DNA of 64,000 nucleotides from Aulosira sp. FACHB-615 (lineage in GTDB: Bacteria > Cyanobacteriota > Cyanobacteriia > Cyanobacteriales > Nostocaceae), in the NCBI RefSeq assembly GCF_014698045.1, contig NZ_JACJSE010000004.1, positions 310,001 to 374,000 on the forward strand. Reading direction: 5' to 3'. Numbering within the stretch: position 1 is the stretch's first letter; the number at the start of each line of letters is the position of its first letter. Made by a program: the position numbers and the translations under genes. The notes under the pieces are model-generated. The model saw only the letters and a program-made list of their open reading frames with translations, ran no database searches and was not told the origin of the DNA. This document shows, in pieces, positions 25,795-34,054 of the stretch.

Positions 25795-26553
25795 TCACTT
25801 AAGTAATTCTGTCCAAGTTTGTTGTCCTACTATTCCATCTGCATTAATACCTCTACTTCTTTGAAAGGTAATTACAGCATCTTGGGTAACAACACCATAG
25901 TAACCTGTAATATCGTCCTTAAAGAAACCTAATTTCTTAAGCTTTTGTTGTAATAACTCCACTGCACTACCAGTTGAGTTTAGCTCTAACTTTGGTAACA
26001 CCTGTTGAGTAACGTTAGTATTTTGATTATTTGGTTGGGCAGGAGGTTTAGTATTAGGTATATTTTGAGTTTGAATTGTTTGAGTATTGCTTCTCAAAGA
26101 ACAAACGTATTCTAGTAAATTCTCACCGATAGATTCAGGTATAACAGAATCTAATCTTTCTGGATAAGAACCTAAAGCAGATTCATATTTTTTTTCAACT
26201 TCACCTGAAGGATAATATGCTACTGCTTGAATTATTCCTATTTTTCTAGTATCGCAGTCTATGTAAAAATTAGTAACTTGTTTGGTATATATTCTACCTG
26301 GAGAAGAACCATCAAGAGAATATCTGGATTCTTTTGCTTCTCTTTTATACCAGAAACTTCTATAGTTTCCTTCTCCTTTAATACTATTTACATCTACATA
26401 GTAAAAACCATCATCAGTTCTACCAACAATTACCCACTGTCTTGTTGTAAATTGAGCATATCCAGGAATGGCAATAAGCCCTAATTCTATAGATAAAAGA
26501 GCAAAAACTACCTTTACTATAAGTGTTCGCCCTCTTAGCTTCCAAAATAACAT
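25795..26553 (-). CDS. Secreted protein with an adhesin-E-like domain and a peptidoglycan-binding domain
   Basis: A 252-residue protein with an N-terminal signal segment (LIVKVVFALLSIELGLIAIPGYAQ). The first domain (about 35-150) reads WVIVGRTDDGFYYVDVNSI and later NFYIDCDTRKIGIIQAVAY, resembling the surface-adhesin E-like domain of cyanobacterial secreted proteins. A Gln/Asn/Pro-rich linker follows, then a C-terminal PG_binding_1 repeat (STGSAVELLQQKLKKLGFF ... ITGYYGVVTQDAVITFQ ... DGIVGQQTW). It should be exported and attached to the cell wall. It is convergent with the PD-(D/E)XK-like gene, with only 17 bp between the stop codons. Confidence 0.85.
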   Translation of the reverse strand: MLFWKLRGRTLIVKVVFALLSIELGLIAIPGYAQFTTRQWVIVGRTDDGFYYVDVNSIKGEGNYRSFWYKREAKESRYSLDGSSPGRIYTKQVTNFYIDCDTRKIGIIQAVAYYPSGEVEKKYESALGSYPERLDSVIPESIGENLLEYVCSLRSNTQTIQTQNIPNTKPPAQPNNQNTNVTQQVLPKLELNSTGSAVELLQQKLKKLGFFKDDITGYYGVVTQDAVITFQRSRGINADGIVGQQTWTELLK

Positions 26554-26834
26554 CAGCTTACTTACTAAATTCGTTTTAATCTCGTTATTTAAGATTATTA
26601 TTGCTTATCTTCTAAAGGGTTGACATAAATTAAAAGTAAAATTTTTTACTTTTGATTGGAAATTAGAAAAGTAGATTGGCTGAAGTGATCGCTCTACCCA
26701 ACATCCAAAATTCTTGATATTGTTGGGTTTCACTTTCTCCGATAAAGTAAAAAATGCGATCGCTCATCAACAGCATTATCTAATAAACATTCTGTCGTTA
26801 CAACATAAAGTTGTGATGCTATGGCTCAATTCAG

Positions 26835-26911
26835 GTGTAGCTTGGGTGGAGGAATGGAACCCAACATTCTCAAGACTCTGTTGGGTTACGCTATCGCTAC
26901 ACCCAACCTAC
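26835..26911. repeat. Dispersed 77-bp palindromic repeat (GTTGGGTT family)
   Basis: Starts GTGTAGCTTGGGTGGAGGAA and ends GCTACACCCAACCTAC, so its ends are inverted copies of each other. A closely similar copy lies at 30653-30729, and shorter relatives are at about 33983-34018 and 63391-63427. It has no coding capacity and occurs only between genes. Confidence 0.88.
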
Positions 26912-27085
26912 TTGAAATTGCTGAATATACTTTTTATTTTAATACACTCCATAAATCCTGAAAATTTTTCTCATTATTATTCAAATACCTTGATAAGCCG
27001 CCATTTATCCAGATTTAATCATTTATAAAAATATTTAAGCAAGTGGTTGACAGGTATAGTTTTATACTTTATTATAGATAGCATG

Positions 27086-27129
27086 AGAAAGGCGATCGCC
27101 GTCCTGTCAAAGTCTGCAATCGCCTTTCT
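27086..27129 (+). promoter_or_regulatory. 11-bp inverted repeat upstream of the 98-aa gene
   Basis: AGAAAGGCGAT (27086-27096) pairs perfectly with ATCGCCTTTCT (27119-27129) across a 22-nt loop that includes part of a HIP1 site. It ends 31 bp before the ATG at 27161, with AGGAG in between. It could be a leader hairpin, an operator or a short terminator; the function is not known. Confidence 0.5.
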
Positions 27130-27160
27130 TCCAACACCTAATTAGGAGTCGATTATTATC

Positions 27161-27457
27161 ATGGCACAAGAATATAAATTCGGTGATGATCAAAATTCTG
27201 CTCAAACACCACCAGAACAATTTTTGAGAAGGGAAAATTTTGATGCACCTACTCCCAAGCCATCTAATCAACAGCCATTACCCAACAGAGAACCCATTAA
27301 ACATTTGTTGATTGGTTCACCCAAAGCTGTCACTAGTACAATACATTATTTGCAGGCGATCGGTTATGCAGAGGTGGGCGATTGGAGTCCACTCATTCCA
27401 ACCGACAACCCTAATCAAGTGATGAGTATTTTAATCCGTCAAATTTTAGTTGCATAA
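27161..27457 (+). CDS. Conserved hypothetical protein, 98 aa
   Basis: A small soluble protein with a Pro/Gln/Asn-rich first half and a more ordered second half: HLLIGSPKAVTSTIHYLQAIGYAEVGDWSPLI, then NQVMSILIRQI. I recognise it only as the type of small protein common in filamentous cyanobacteria. A good AGGAG ribosome site precedes the ATG, a hairpin lies in the leader and an intrinsic terminator follows, so it is probably its own transcription unit. Confidence 0.75.
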   Translation: MAQEYKFGDDQNSAQTPPEQFLRRENFDAPTPKPSNQQPLPNREPIKHLLIGSPKAVTSTIHYLQAIGYAEVGDWSPLIPTDNPNQVMSILIRQILVA

Positions 27458-27468
27458 CTAACCACAAC

Positions 27469-27500
27469 TACCCCGGCTTTTTTCACAGTCGGGGTAATTT
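27469..27500 (+). terminator. Intrinsic terminator after the 98-aa gene
   Basis: TACCCCG (27469-27475) pairs with CGGGGTA (27490-27496), followed by ATTTTC. It ends the transcript of the upstream small gene. Confidence 0.7.
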
Positions 27501-27556
27501 TCAAATATTCAGCAACAATATGAGTCACAATTAAAACATCTATAGTGAGTTGGATT

Positions 27557-27817
27557 ATGGGAAAAGAAGAACAATTACTTGAAAGCTGGCGAGAACTCAC
27601 CCCCGAAAAGCAGCAAATGGTTTTAGAGTTTGTTGAAACCCTAAAATCTCAATCAAAAACAACAGCAATCAACAAAGAATATATTCCACAAACGCCTTTA
27701 GCCAAGAAATTGTGGGCAATTCGTCAACAAGCGATCGCCTCTGGAATAAAATTACTTAACGAAGCAGAAATTGAACAAGAGCTTGCTGAACGTCGGGGTG
27801 GATACAGTGAGTCGTAA
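27557..27817 (+). CDS. VapB-like antitoxin
   Basis: An 86-residue protein (from the ATG at 27557) with an N-terminal helical part, ESWRELTPEKQQMVLEFVETL, and a C-terminal toxin-wrapping type segment, PLAKKLWAIRQQAIASGIKLL then EIEQELAERRGGY. This is the usual pattern of cyanobacterial antitoxins paired with PIN toxins. It overlaps the PIN gene by 11 bp, indicating translational coupling. The upstream GTG at 27545 is less likely as a start. Confidence 0.82.
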   Translation: MGKEEQLLESWRELTPEKQQMVLEFVETLKSQSKTTAINKEYIPQTPLAKKLWAIRQQAIASGIKLLNEAEIEQELAERRGGYSES

Positions 27818-28211
27818 GAAAACTTACATCGATTCTGGAGTTCTGATCACTGCTTTTAGGGGAGTGGAATCAATCAGTATTCGAGCAAATAGCATTCTCA
27901 ATGACGCAAATAGAGAATTTGTATCGAGTCAATTTGTCAAGTTAGAAGTACTCCCCAAAGCAATTTATAACCAACAGCAAAACGAAACAGACTTCTACGA
28001 AACCTTCTTCAATGCTGTTAGTGATTGGGCGATAGACTTGGAGCAAATCACAAAAGATGCTCATCAACTGGCCTGTATTTACGGTTTAGCGGCGATGGAT
28101 GCACTTCATGTTGCTGCTGCTGTTTGGCTCAAAGCTGATGAACTAATTACTACTGAAAAACCAACCAAGCCAATGCACCAAGTTAAAGCTCTCCAAATTA
28201 TCTCGATTTGA
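27807..28211 (+). CDS. PIN-domain toxin (VapC-like)
   Basis: A 134-residue PIN-domain protein with a probable GTG start inside the end of the antitoxin gene. The acidic residues of a PIN ribonuclease are visible: Asp in KKTYIDSGVLITAF, Glu in FVKLEVLPKAIY, and Asp in AMDALHVAAAVWLKADELIT, with TTEKP following. PIN toxins cut RNA, often tRNA or rRNA, when the antitoxin is lost. A longer frame starting at 27771 would overlap the antitoxin more and is unlikely. Confidence 0.88.
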   Translation: MSRKKTYIDSGVLITAFRGVESISIRANSILNDANREFVSSQFVKLEVLPKAIYNQQQNETDFYETFFNAVSDWAIDLEQITKDAHQLACIYGLAAMDALHVAAAVWLKADELITTEKPTKPMHQVKALQIISI

Positions 28212-28316
28212 TTTCAATAAACCTAAATTCCGATTGAGCAATTAAGGGAAAAGCGATCGCACTCTCCGGTAAAGTAAGAAATGCGATCGCTCATCAACAG
28301 TATTATTAAAAACTAG

Positions 28317-28634
28317 TTAACTTCCTTGTCCCTTATGTCCATGTGTCGGACATGGGGGTGCAGATATTGATTTATCTAACCAACCTACAGCTTGTTCTAA
28401 GCGGGGAAGGGCTTCTTCTGGCTGGTTTTTGAGGAGATATACCAGCGCCGCCGCCACTTGTTCACTAGCACGAGAATTGCGGTTAGACTTGAGGCGATGC
28501 CAATCGTTAGGAGAGATGGTGAGTCTTTCCATAAGGACTTGTGCTAGTTCTTGAGTGCTGAGTTCTAAGTGCTGAGTGCTGAGTGCTGAGTGCTGAGTGC
28601 TGAGTGCTGAGTGCTGAGTATTAAGAGATTCCAT
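28317..28634 (-). CDS. Small conserved cyanobacterial protein with repeat-derived N-terminus (possibly DUF6439)
   Basis: A 105-residue protein. Residues from about 30 onward (ELAQVLMERLTISPNDWHRL ... SEQVAAALVYLLKNQPEEAL ... SISAPPCPTHGHKGQGS) look like a conserved cyanobacterial family that I tentatively place as DUF6439. The first ~27 residues are LNTQHSALSTQHSALS-type repeats produced by a GTGCTGA heptamer array at 28553-28620. Either the array invaded the 5' end of the gene and supplied a new N-terminus, or translation starts downstream of it at a codon I cannot identify. Confidence 0.7.
   Translation of the reverse strand: MESLNTQHSALSTQHSALSTQHLELSTQELAQVLMERLTISPNDWHRLKSNRNSRASEQVAAALVYLLKNQPEEALPRLEQAVGWLDKSISAPPCPTHGHKGQGS
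28553..28620. repeat. Heptameric short tandem repeat, GTGCTGA units
   Basis: About nine units of GTGCTGA (complement TCAGCAC), the short tandem repeat typical of heterocystous cyanobacteria. It lies within the 5' end of the preceding minus-strand gene. Other arrays are at 33183-33200, 36892-36919, 51890-51907, 55899-55928, 55976-56010 and 58075-58100. Confidence 0.95.
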
Positions 28635-28810
28635 ATTTATAAATTTGGGGATTGACTAGTAAGCAGTCAAAGTATAGATGAGGACGTTTAAAAAGCATGA
28701 ACACTAAGTATGGTAAAACTTTTACCTCCTGCCTTCTGCCTTCTGCCTCCTGCCTCTTGCTATAACTTTCAACTATTGGCATTAGATTAATCTTAATTTA
28801 CTATCAGTCA

Positions 28811-29179
28811 ATGAAGCCGCCTAAAAAATCACATAATCCTTCAGCCGAAGAAAATCAAGAGCCGGATTTTGAGCAAGAATTAGCAGAAGTAGAGCGATCG
28901 CTCATCTTAATTAAAGAACGATACACTCAAGTTAAGCAGGATCAACAGCAAAAGGCAGAATGGCAACAACGCCAACAAGAACTAAGGGACAATAAACCCC
29001 AAACGCCAGAAATCAAAGCTGAGTTAAAACAAATTCAAAAGCAGTTGGATTTGCTAGAAATCAATTTAGAAAGTCGGTTATTTTCTTGGCGTAGCTTGAA
29101 AAAACCTTTCTGGCAAGCCGTCCGCTTTGGTGGAATGGGCGTTATCATAGGCTGGATATTAAAATCCTGTGCTGGGTAA
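28811..29179 (+). CDS. Coiled-coil protein with a C-terminal membrane anchor, 122 aa
   Basis: A charged, Gln/Glu-rich helical protein (about 18-90, likely coiled coil: FEQELAEVERSLILIKERYT, then KAELKQIQKQLDLLEINLES). It ends with a hydrophobic tail, FGGMGVIIGWILKSC. The function is unknown. Only 2 bp separate its stop from the asnS start, so the two are almost certainly cotranscribed. Confidence 0.78.
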   Translation: MKPPKKSHNPSAEENQEPDFEQELAEVERSLILIKERYTQVKQDQQQKAEWQQRQQELRDNKPQTPEIKAELKQIQKQLDLLEINLESRLFSWRSLKKPFWQAVRFGGMGVIIGWILKSCAG

Positions 29180-29181
29180 AT

Positions 29182-30573
29182 ATGGTAAATAGACGAGTTG
29201 CAGAAATATTGCGAAGTGGTCAACCTGATGAGTCTCTTGTAGTTCAAGGCTGGGTAAGAACAAAGCGTGACTTGAAAGGATTTGCCTTTATTGAAGTCAA
29301 TGATGGTTCATCACTAGCGAATTTGCAAGTTGTCATCAATCAAGATTTGCCAGACTATGAGGCGATTTTGAAAAGACTGAATACAGGTGCGTCGGTGGAA
29401 GTTCACGGTGTATTGGTAGCTTCCCAAGGGAAAGGACAGCGTATTGAATTAAAAGCCGAGGCGGTGAAAGTCTACGGTGAAGCTGATCCCGAAACTTATC
29501 CATTGCAAAAGAAACGCCACTCATTTGAATTTTTACGCACAATTGGACATTTGCGATCGCGCACAAATTCCTTTGGTGCAGTTTTCCGCGTCAGAAATGC
29601 TTGTTCCACAGCCATTCACCAATTTTTCCAAGAACGCGGATTTTTATGGGTACACACCCCCATTATTACCGCCAGTGATTGCGAAGGAGCAGGTGAATTA
29701 TTTAGCGTCACCAGTTTCGATCTCAAAAACGTTCCCCGCACTGACAACCAAGCTATAGATTATACACAAGACTTTTTTGCTAAACCCACATATTTAACAG
29801 TTAGTGGACAGTTAGAAGCAGAAGTGATGGCGATGGCGTTTTCTAACGTCTACACCTTTGGCCCTACCTTCCGCGCCGAAAATTCTAACACCTCTCGCCA
29901 CCTCGCAGAATTTTGGATGGTTGAGCCAGAAATGGCATTTTGTGACTTAGAAGGTGATATGGATTTAGCCGAGGCATTTCTCAAACATATTTTTAATTAT
30001 GTATTAGAAAAATGCCCAGAAGATATGCAGTTTTTCAATGAGCGCATTGATAATACAGTTTTAGCCACAGCCGAAAATATTGTTAACAATCAATTTGAAC
30101 GTCTGACTTATACAGATGCTATCAAACTATTAGAAAAAGCAGATGTTAAATTTGATTATCCTGTAAGTTGGGGCTTAGACTTACAATCAGAACACGAACG
30201 CTATCTAGCAGAACAACTATTTAAAAAGCCAGTAATTGTCACAGATTATCCCGCGCAAATCAAAGCATTTTATATGCGGTTAAATGACGATGAAAAAACT
30301 GTCCGGGCAATGGATATTCTCGCACCCAAAATTGGGGAAATTATCGGCGGTTCCCAGAGAGAAGAACGTTTAGACGTGCTGGAACGTCGGGTAATAGCGC
30401 AAGGAATGAAACCCGAAGACTTATGGTGGTATTTAGACTTGCGCCGTTTTGGGACTGTACCTCATGCGGGTTTTGGCTTAGGTTTTGAAAGACTCGTGCA
30501 GTTTATGACAGGTATGGGAAATATTCGTGATGTGATTCCATTCCCCCGCACACCACAAAATGCTGAATTTTAG
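29182..30573 (+). CDS. asnS: Asparaginyl-tRNA synthetase
   Basis: Charges tRNA-Asn with asparagine. It has 463 residues, the usual bacterial length. The N-terminal OB fold carries VQGWVRTKRDLKGFAFIEVNDGSS. Class II motifs follow: motif 2 is TFRAENSNTSRHLAEFWMVE and motif 3 is GFGLGFERLVQFMTGMGNIR. Asn rather than Asp specificity follows from overall resemblance to AsnS (for example ending RDVIPFPRTPQNAEF). It is translated right behind the coiled-coil protein gene. Confidence 0.97.
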   Translation: MVNRRVAEILRSGQPDESLVVQGWVRTKRDLKGFAFIEVNDGSSLANLQVVINQDLPDYEAILKRLNTGASVEVHGVLVASQGKGQRIELKAEAVKVYGEADPETYPLQKKRHSFEFLRTIGHLRSRTNSFGAVFRVRNACSTAIHQFFQERGFLWVHTPIITASDCEGAGELFSVTSFDLKNVPRTDNQAIDYTQDFFAKPTYLTVSGQLEAEVMAMAFSNVYTFGPTFRAENSNTSRHLAEFWMVEPEMAFCDLEGDMDLAEAFLKHIFNYVLEKCPEDMQFFNERIDNTVLATAENIVNNQFERLTYTDAIKLLEKADVKFDYPVSWGLDLQSEHERYLAEQLFKKPVIVTDYPAQIKAFYMRLNDDEKTVRAMDILAPKIGEIIGGSQREERLDVLERRVIAQGMKPEDLWWYLDLRRFGTVPHAGFGLGFERLVQFMTGMGNIRDVIPFPRTPQNAEF

Positions 30574-30652
30574 TTAGGGATAGAAAAGAAGGTGTGGGGA
30601 GTGTGGGAGGTGTGGGAGGTGTGGGGAGTTCATTATTTGATAGGTAGAGCAG

Positions 30653-30729
30653 GTGTAGGTTGGGTGGAGGAACGGAACCCAACATTTTCAAGGCTTTGTT
30701 GGGTTACGCTATCGCTACACCCAACCTAC
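30653..30729. repeat. Second copy of the GTTGGGTT palindromic repeat
   Basis: Matches 26835-26911 over its full 77 bp with only a few differences, starting GTGTAGGTTGGGTGGAGG and ending ACACCCAACCTAC. It lies between asnS and the convergent secreted-protein gene. Confidence 0.9.
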
Positions 30730-30772
30730 TATTCTCTTAACTGAACCGTATTGCCTATAACCCGTAACCTTC

Positions 30773-31516
30773 TTAATTACAATTAACTGCGGAAGCCGAG
30801 TTTGCTTTTGTTAAATCACCAGTAAATACGGCGGTGTATTTATAAGGTGATGCACCAGCGCAAGTCATGGAATTTTTATCAGCACGCCGTGGATTAGACC
30901 ATGAATCTGCTAGTACTTTTAAGGTGGTGTTGTTCCATGATAAGTTAGTTACTGCTAAAGAATTACTTTTCCCATCACTTGGCTTTCTTGCAGAGACAAA
31001 CGTCGCAGATAAAACGCTACCATTACTAGGATTAATCCTGGCAATAACGGCTACTTTGGCACCGCCACCACTACCATAAGAAGATAGCCAACCGTTCTTA
31101 GCAAAGCGACGAAAATCGTTACCAGTCTGGCTACCAGTCGAAGAAAAAACGCCATATAAAACGTTATTGCCATCCCATAACAACCCATAGCCTGTACCAT
31201 CATCATTGGTGGTTTCGTAGTCATTGCGACACCATTTTTTTACACCATTATCAAAGCGAATAATGCGGGGGTCTTTGTTGAGAGATGTTACTTGTTGATA
31301 ACCAATGTAAATAGTTTTTGCACCTATTGATATTTTTGGCCCATTTTTCGCTTTGATGCTGGCTTCGCTGTCATTGCAGGTAAATGCTACACCTTTGCCA
31401 AAAGATGTCCTAATACTTGTTTGGGCAACAACTTGAGGATTGACTAAATCAATTCCTAATGCTGCGAATAAACATAAAAATGCTAGAGATTTAGGTAATT
31501 GGTGGCGCTTCGTCAT
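30773..31516 (-). CDS. Secreted hypothetical protein, 247 aa
   Basis: The N-terminal signal peptide (SLAFLCLFAALGIDLVNPQVVAQ) is followed by a mature part rich in Gly, Ser, Asn and Thr, with four cysteines (in TFCND-like AFTCNDSEA, KKWCRNDYE, MTCAGAS and the final NCN) that could form disulfides. Repeated motifs such as GLLWDGNNVLYGVFSSTGSQ suggest a beta-rich extracellular fold. I recognise the general type from cyanobacteria but no named domain. It is probably exported to the periplasm or outside. Confidence 0.78.
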   Translation of the reverse strand: MTKRHQLPKSLAFLCLFAALGIDLVNPQVVAQTSIRTSFGKGVAFTCNDSEASIKAKNGPKISIGAKTIYIGYQQVTSLNKDPRIIRFDNGVKKWCRNDYETTNDDGTGYGLLWDGNNVLYGVFSSTGSQTGNDFRRFAKNGWLSSYGSGGGAKVAVIARINPSNGSVLSATFVSARKPSDGKSNSLAVTNLSWNNTTLKVLADSWSNPRRADKNSMTCAGASPYKYTAVFTGDLTKANSASAVNCN

Positions 31517-31931
31517 GGTTTGTGAGTAGGGAACCCTGTAAAAGACGACACCTTAACACAAATTCTTCTCAGTGCCAATTCTGCACTAGTAGTGTACCAA
31601 CCCAAAATTGCTACGTGGAGGTAAGCAAGGGAGCAAGGGAGCAGGGGAGAAACTTGCAGTAAGTCTTTCCCCCCTGCCCCTCTGCCCCTCTGCTCCTCTG
31701 CTGACCACAACGCAAAGTTTCCTTGGCAGACTACTAGATAAATCAGGACTTATGCACAAAGACGGTTGAGAATAGGTGCATAGGAGTAAGAGTATAGGTG
31801 TGTAAGTTAGTAGAAAGGCTCTTGAGTAGGAAAATATTCACATTTTCACACTTTTGCTACAGGGCTGTAACAAAAGTGTAATAAACCCTGTCTACATTAG
31901 TAATAGATTCAAAATAACCTTTTAAACGGCA
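31517..31931. other. Intergenic region between divergent genes
   Basis: Holds GGAGCAAGGGAGCAGGGG low-complexity DNA and its complement, a copy of the CAGGACTTATGCACAAAG dispersed repeat (31744-31770), and AT-rich DNA before the protease gene where its promoter should lie. No gene is seen. Confidence 0.6.
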
Positions 31932-33182
31932 ATGCAAAATCAAATACCAGACGGAAATAACCCATTAAATAGCACTTCAGATGCCAAATACCGTAAACCA
32001 GCACCTTGGAGAAAGGCGGCGGCTTCTCTATCATTGGTGTTGCTAGGTTCTGGTATGACCTTAGCTGGTGGTTATCTGGCTAACCATCAGTCGCAGGTGT
32101 CGCAAAGTGCATCAAATTTGGCTTTGAGTCGGGTAAATGCTGCACCGCCAATTGTTGCGGGTACAGATCCTAATTTTGTGACTCAGGTAGTGCAGAAGGT
32201 AGGGCCAGCCGTAGTGCGAATTAATTCTTCTCGCACTGTTAAAAGTCAATTACCAGAAGAATTTAACGACCCATTTTTCCGCCGCTTTTTTGGTTCACAA
32301 CTACCAGAAAGCCAAGAAAGAGTAGAGCGGGGTACTGGCTCTGGGTTTATTATTAGTGGTGATGGTCAAATCCTCACCAACGCTCACGTTGTTGATGGTG
32401 CAGATACAGTAACAGTTATTCTCAAAGATGGGCGGAGTTTTCAAGGTAAAGTTTTAGGCAAAGATGAGTTAACAGATGTTGCGGTTGTCAAAATTCAAGC
32501 CAACAATTTGCCGACTGTTACCGTAGGTAACTCTGAACAATTGCAACCAGGAGAATGGGCGATCGCAATTGGTAATCCTTTAGGATTAGATAATACAGTC
32601 ACCACAGGCATTATCAGCGCCACCGGACGCAGTAGCAACCAAATTGGCGCATCTGATAAGCGAGTAGATTTTATTCAAACTGATGCAGCAATTAATCCTG
32701 GTAACTCTGGCGGGCCATTACTCAACGCCCGTGGTGAAGTAATTGCCATGAATACAGCTATTATTCAAGGAGCGCAAGGTATAGGTTTTGCTATTCCCAT
32801 TGCGACAGCACAACGTATTGCTAACCAATTAATTTCTACAGGTAAAGTCGAGCATCCTTATCTTGGCATTCAAATGATTGGGTTAACCCCACAAATCAAA
32901 CAAAATATTAATTCTGACCCCAATAGTGGTTTGAGTATTAATGAAGATAAAGGTGTCTTAGTTGTGAAAGTTCTGCCTAATTCACCCGCCGCCAAAGCCG
33001 GGTTACGCGCAGGTGATGTCATCCAAAAGATTGAAGGTAACGCTGTCACAGAAGCCGAAAGCGTCCAAAAAGCTGTTGATAAAAGCCAAATTGGTGCAGA
33101 TTTGCGCTTAGAGTTACGCCGTAATGGACAAACACTGAATTTATCTGTGCGTCCCGGTAGTTTCCCCACTCAAGTGCAATGA
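31932..33182 (+). CDS. HtrA/Deg-family serine protease with PDZ domain
   Basis: A periplasmic quality-control protease of the HhoA/HhoB/HtrA group, 416 residues. An N-terminal membrane or signal segment (AAASLSLVLLGSGMTLAGGYL, about 30-50) precedes a trypsin-like domain with the His-Asp-Ser triad in ILTNAHVVDGA (about 150), DELTDVAVVKI (about 180) and INPGNSGGPLLN (about 258). One PDZ domain follows (LGIQMIGLTPQIKQN ... VLVVKVLPNSPAAKAGLRAG). An intrinsic terminator and a short GTGCTGA array lie just downstream. Confidence 0.94.
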   Translation: MQNQIPDGNNPLNSTSDAKYRKPAPWRKAAASLSLVLLGSGMTLAGGYLANHQSQVSQSASNLALSRVNAAPPIVAGTDPNFVTQVVQKVGPAVVRINSSRTVKSQLPEEFNDPFFRRFFGSQLPESQERVERGTGSGFIISGDGQILTNAHVVDGADTVTVILKDGRSFQGKVLGKDELTDVAVVKIQANNLPTVTVGNSEQLQPGEWAIAIGNPLGLDNTVTTGIISATGRSSNQIGASDKRVDFIQTDAAINPGNSGGPLLNARGEVIAMNTAIIQGAQGIGFAIPIATAQRIANQLISTGKVEHPYLGIQMIGLTPQIKQNINSDPNSGLSINEDKGVLVVKVLPNSPAAKAGLRAGDVIQKIEGNAVTEAESVQKAVDKSQIGADLRLELRRNGQTLNLSVRPGSFPTQVQ

Positions 33183-33209
33183 TGAGTGCTGAGTGCTGAG
33201 GAAAAATAG

Positions 33210-33260
33210 CAGTCCCACTTTTATACTTGCTATGAAATTAGTTTCATTGGGACTGTTTTC
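33210..33260 (+). terminator. Intrinsic terminator of the HtrA-type gene
   Basis: CAGTCCCA (33210-33217) pairs with TGGGACTG (33248-33255), with a further inner pairing around GAAATTAGTTTC, followed by TTTTC. Confidence 0.8.
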
Positions 33261-33362
33261 TTCACTATCAGGATGAAGTGCATCGCGGTGAGTTGTTGCC
33301 AGGGTTAAGGTTTATTTTAATACCACCACAGATTGCCAAAATTAGCCTGAGATTAAAATTTT

Positions 33363-33452
33363 CAGGACTTACGCACAGGAAACGGAAAATCGAACCACAG
33401 AGACGCAGAGTTCATGGAGGAATGAGAGTTTGAGAGGTTTTTTGCGTAAGCT
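33363..33452. repeat. Inverted-repeat element of the AGGACTTACGCA family
   Basis: CAGGACTTACGCACAGGAAA on the left and a TTTTTTGCGTAAGCTC-type inverted end on the right, with GAACCACAGAGACGCAGAG between. It is built like the element at 20922-21062 but shorter. Confidence 0.55.
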
Positions 33453-33495
33453 CTAATTCTATTTTGTAAACCACTGATATGGCAAAATGCTGAGT

Positions 33496-33768
33496 GAGTA
33501 TCAGAGACTCATCCACGAGTATTCAAGACTCATCCGCAAGTATCAAAGACTCATTTACGAGTATTCAAGACTCGTCCACGAGAATCAAAGACTCATCCGC
33601 GAGAATCAAAGACTCATTCACGAGTATTCAAGACTCGTCCGCGAGTATCAAAGACTCGTCCGCGAGAATCAAAGACTCACCCGCGAATATCAAAGACTCG
33701 TCCGCGAGTATCAAAGACTGATTAATGGAGTTCAAAGACTCGTCCGTGAGTATTCAAGACTCATTAGG
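33496..33768 (+). repeat. Thirteen tandem 21-bp units, open in two frames
   Basis: Thirteen units of 21 bp follow one another without a break, with consensus GAGTATCAAAGACTCGTCCGC and substitutions at fixed positions. One frame (33487-33909) reads heptads of the EYQRLIH/EYSRLVR type. A second frame reads DSSASIK-type heptads to a stop at 33721. Because 21 is a multiple of three, the frame is kept across units. The tail of the longer frame runs into intergenic-type DNA (TTCGACTTCGCTCAACC), so a protein is doubtful. Confidence 0.85.
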
Positions 33769-34054
33769 CGATTTACAAGAATAAATATACCGATGCCGTT
33801 GGTTTCGACTTCGCTCAACCAACTACTCGCATCATGGAAAATTGTTTGTGCGATCGCATTTGCGTATAATTTTTTTTCAAATTCCTCTCAGGCAGATGCA
33901 GCAGTGTAGACTTGGTGTTTAAAATCTCACAGTTATGAATGAGCAAGATTTGGATGTAGTGCGATACCTATCAGTATGCGTGAATGTTGGTTTCCGTTCT
34001 TCCACCCAACCTACACAAATCTAAGTTGTTGCTGCCTCCTGCCTCCTACCTTCT
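33769..34054. other. Intergenic region, no gene seen
   Basis: Contains a partial GTTGGGTT-type repeat (about 33983-34018) and a CTGCCTCCTGCCTCCTAC tract before the convergent membrane-protein gene. Confidence 0.5.

Larger units (their letters stand above)
26554..27160. other. Intergenic region with a dispersed repeat and a hairpin leader
   Basis: No gene is supported; an apparent 104-codon frame at 26714-27028 runs through repeat DNA. The region holds the GTTGGGTT repeat (26835-26911) and, further right, an AT-rich segment with a hairpin at 27086-27129 that leads into the next gene. Confidence 0.6.

Noticed and set aside
26714..27028. 104-codon plus-strand frame
   Set aside because: Crosses the GTTGGGTT dispersed repeat and HIP1 spacer and has no family resemblance.
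33487..33909. 140-residue heptad-repeat protein as a firm gene
   Set aside because: A second frame is equally open through most of the array and the C-terminal part is intergenic-type DNA; kept as a repeat.
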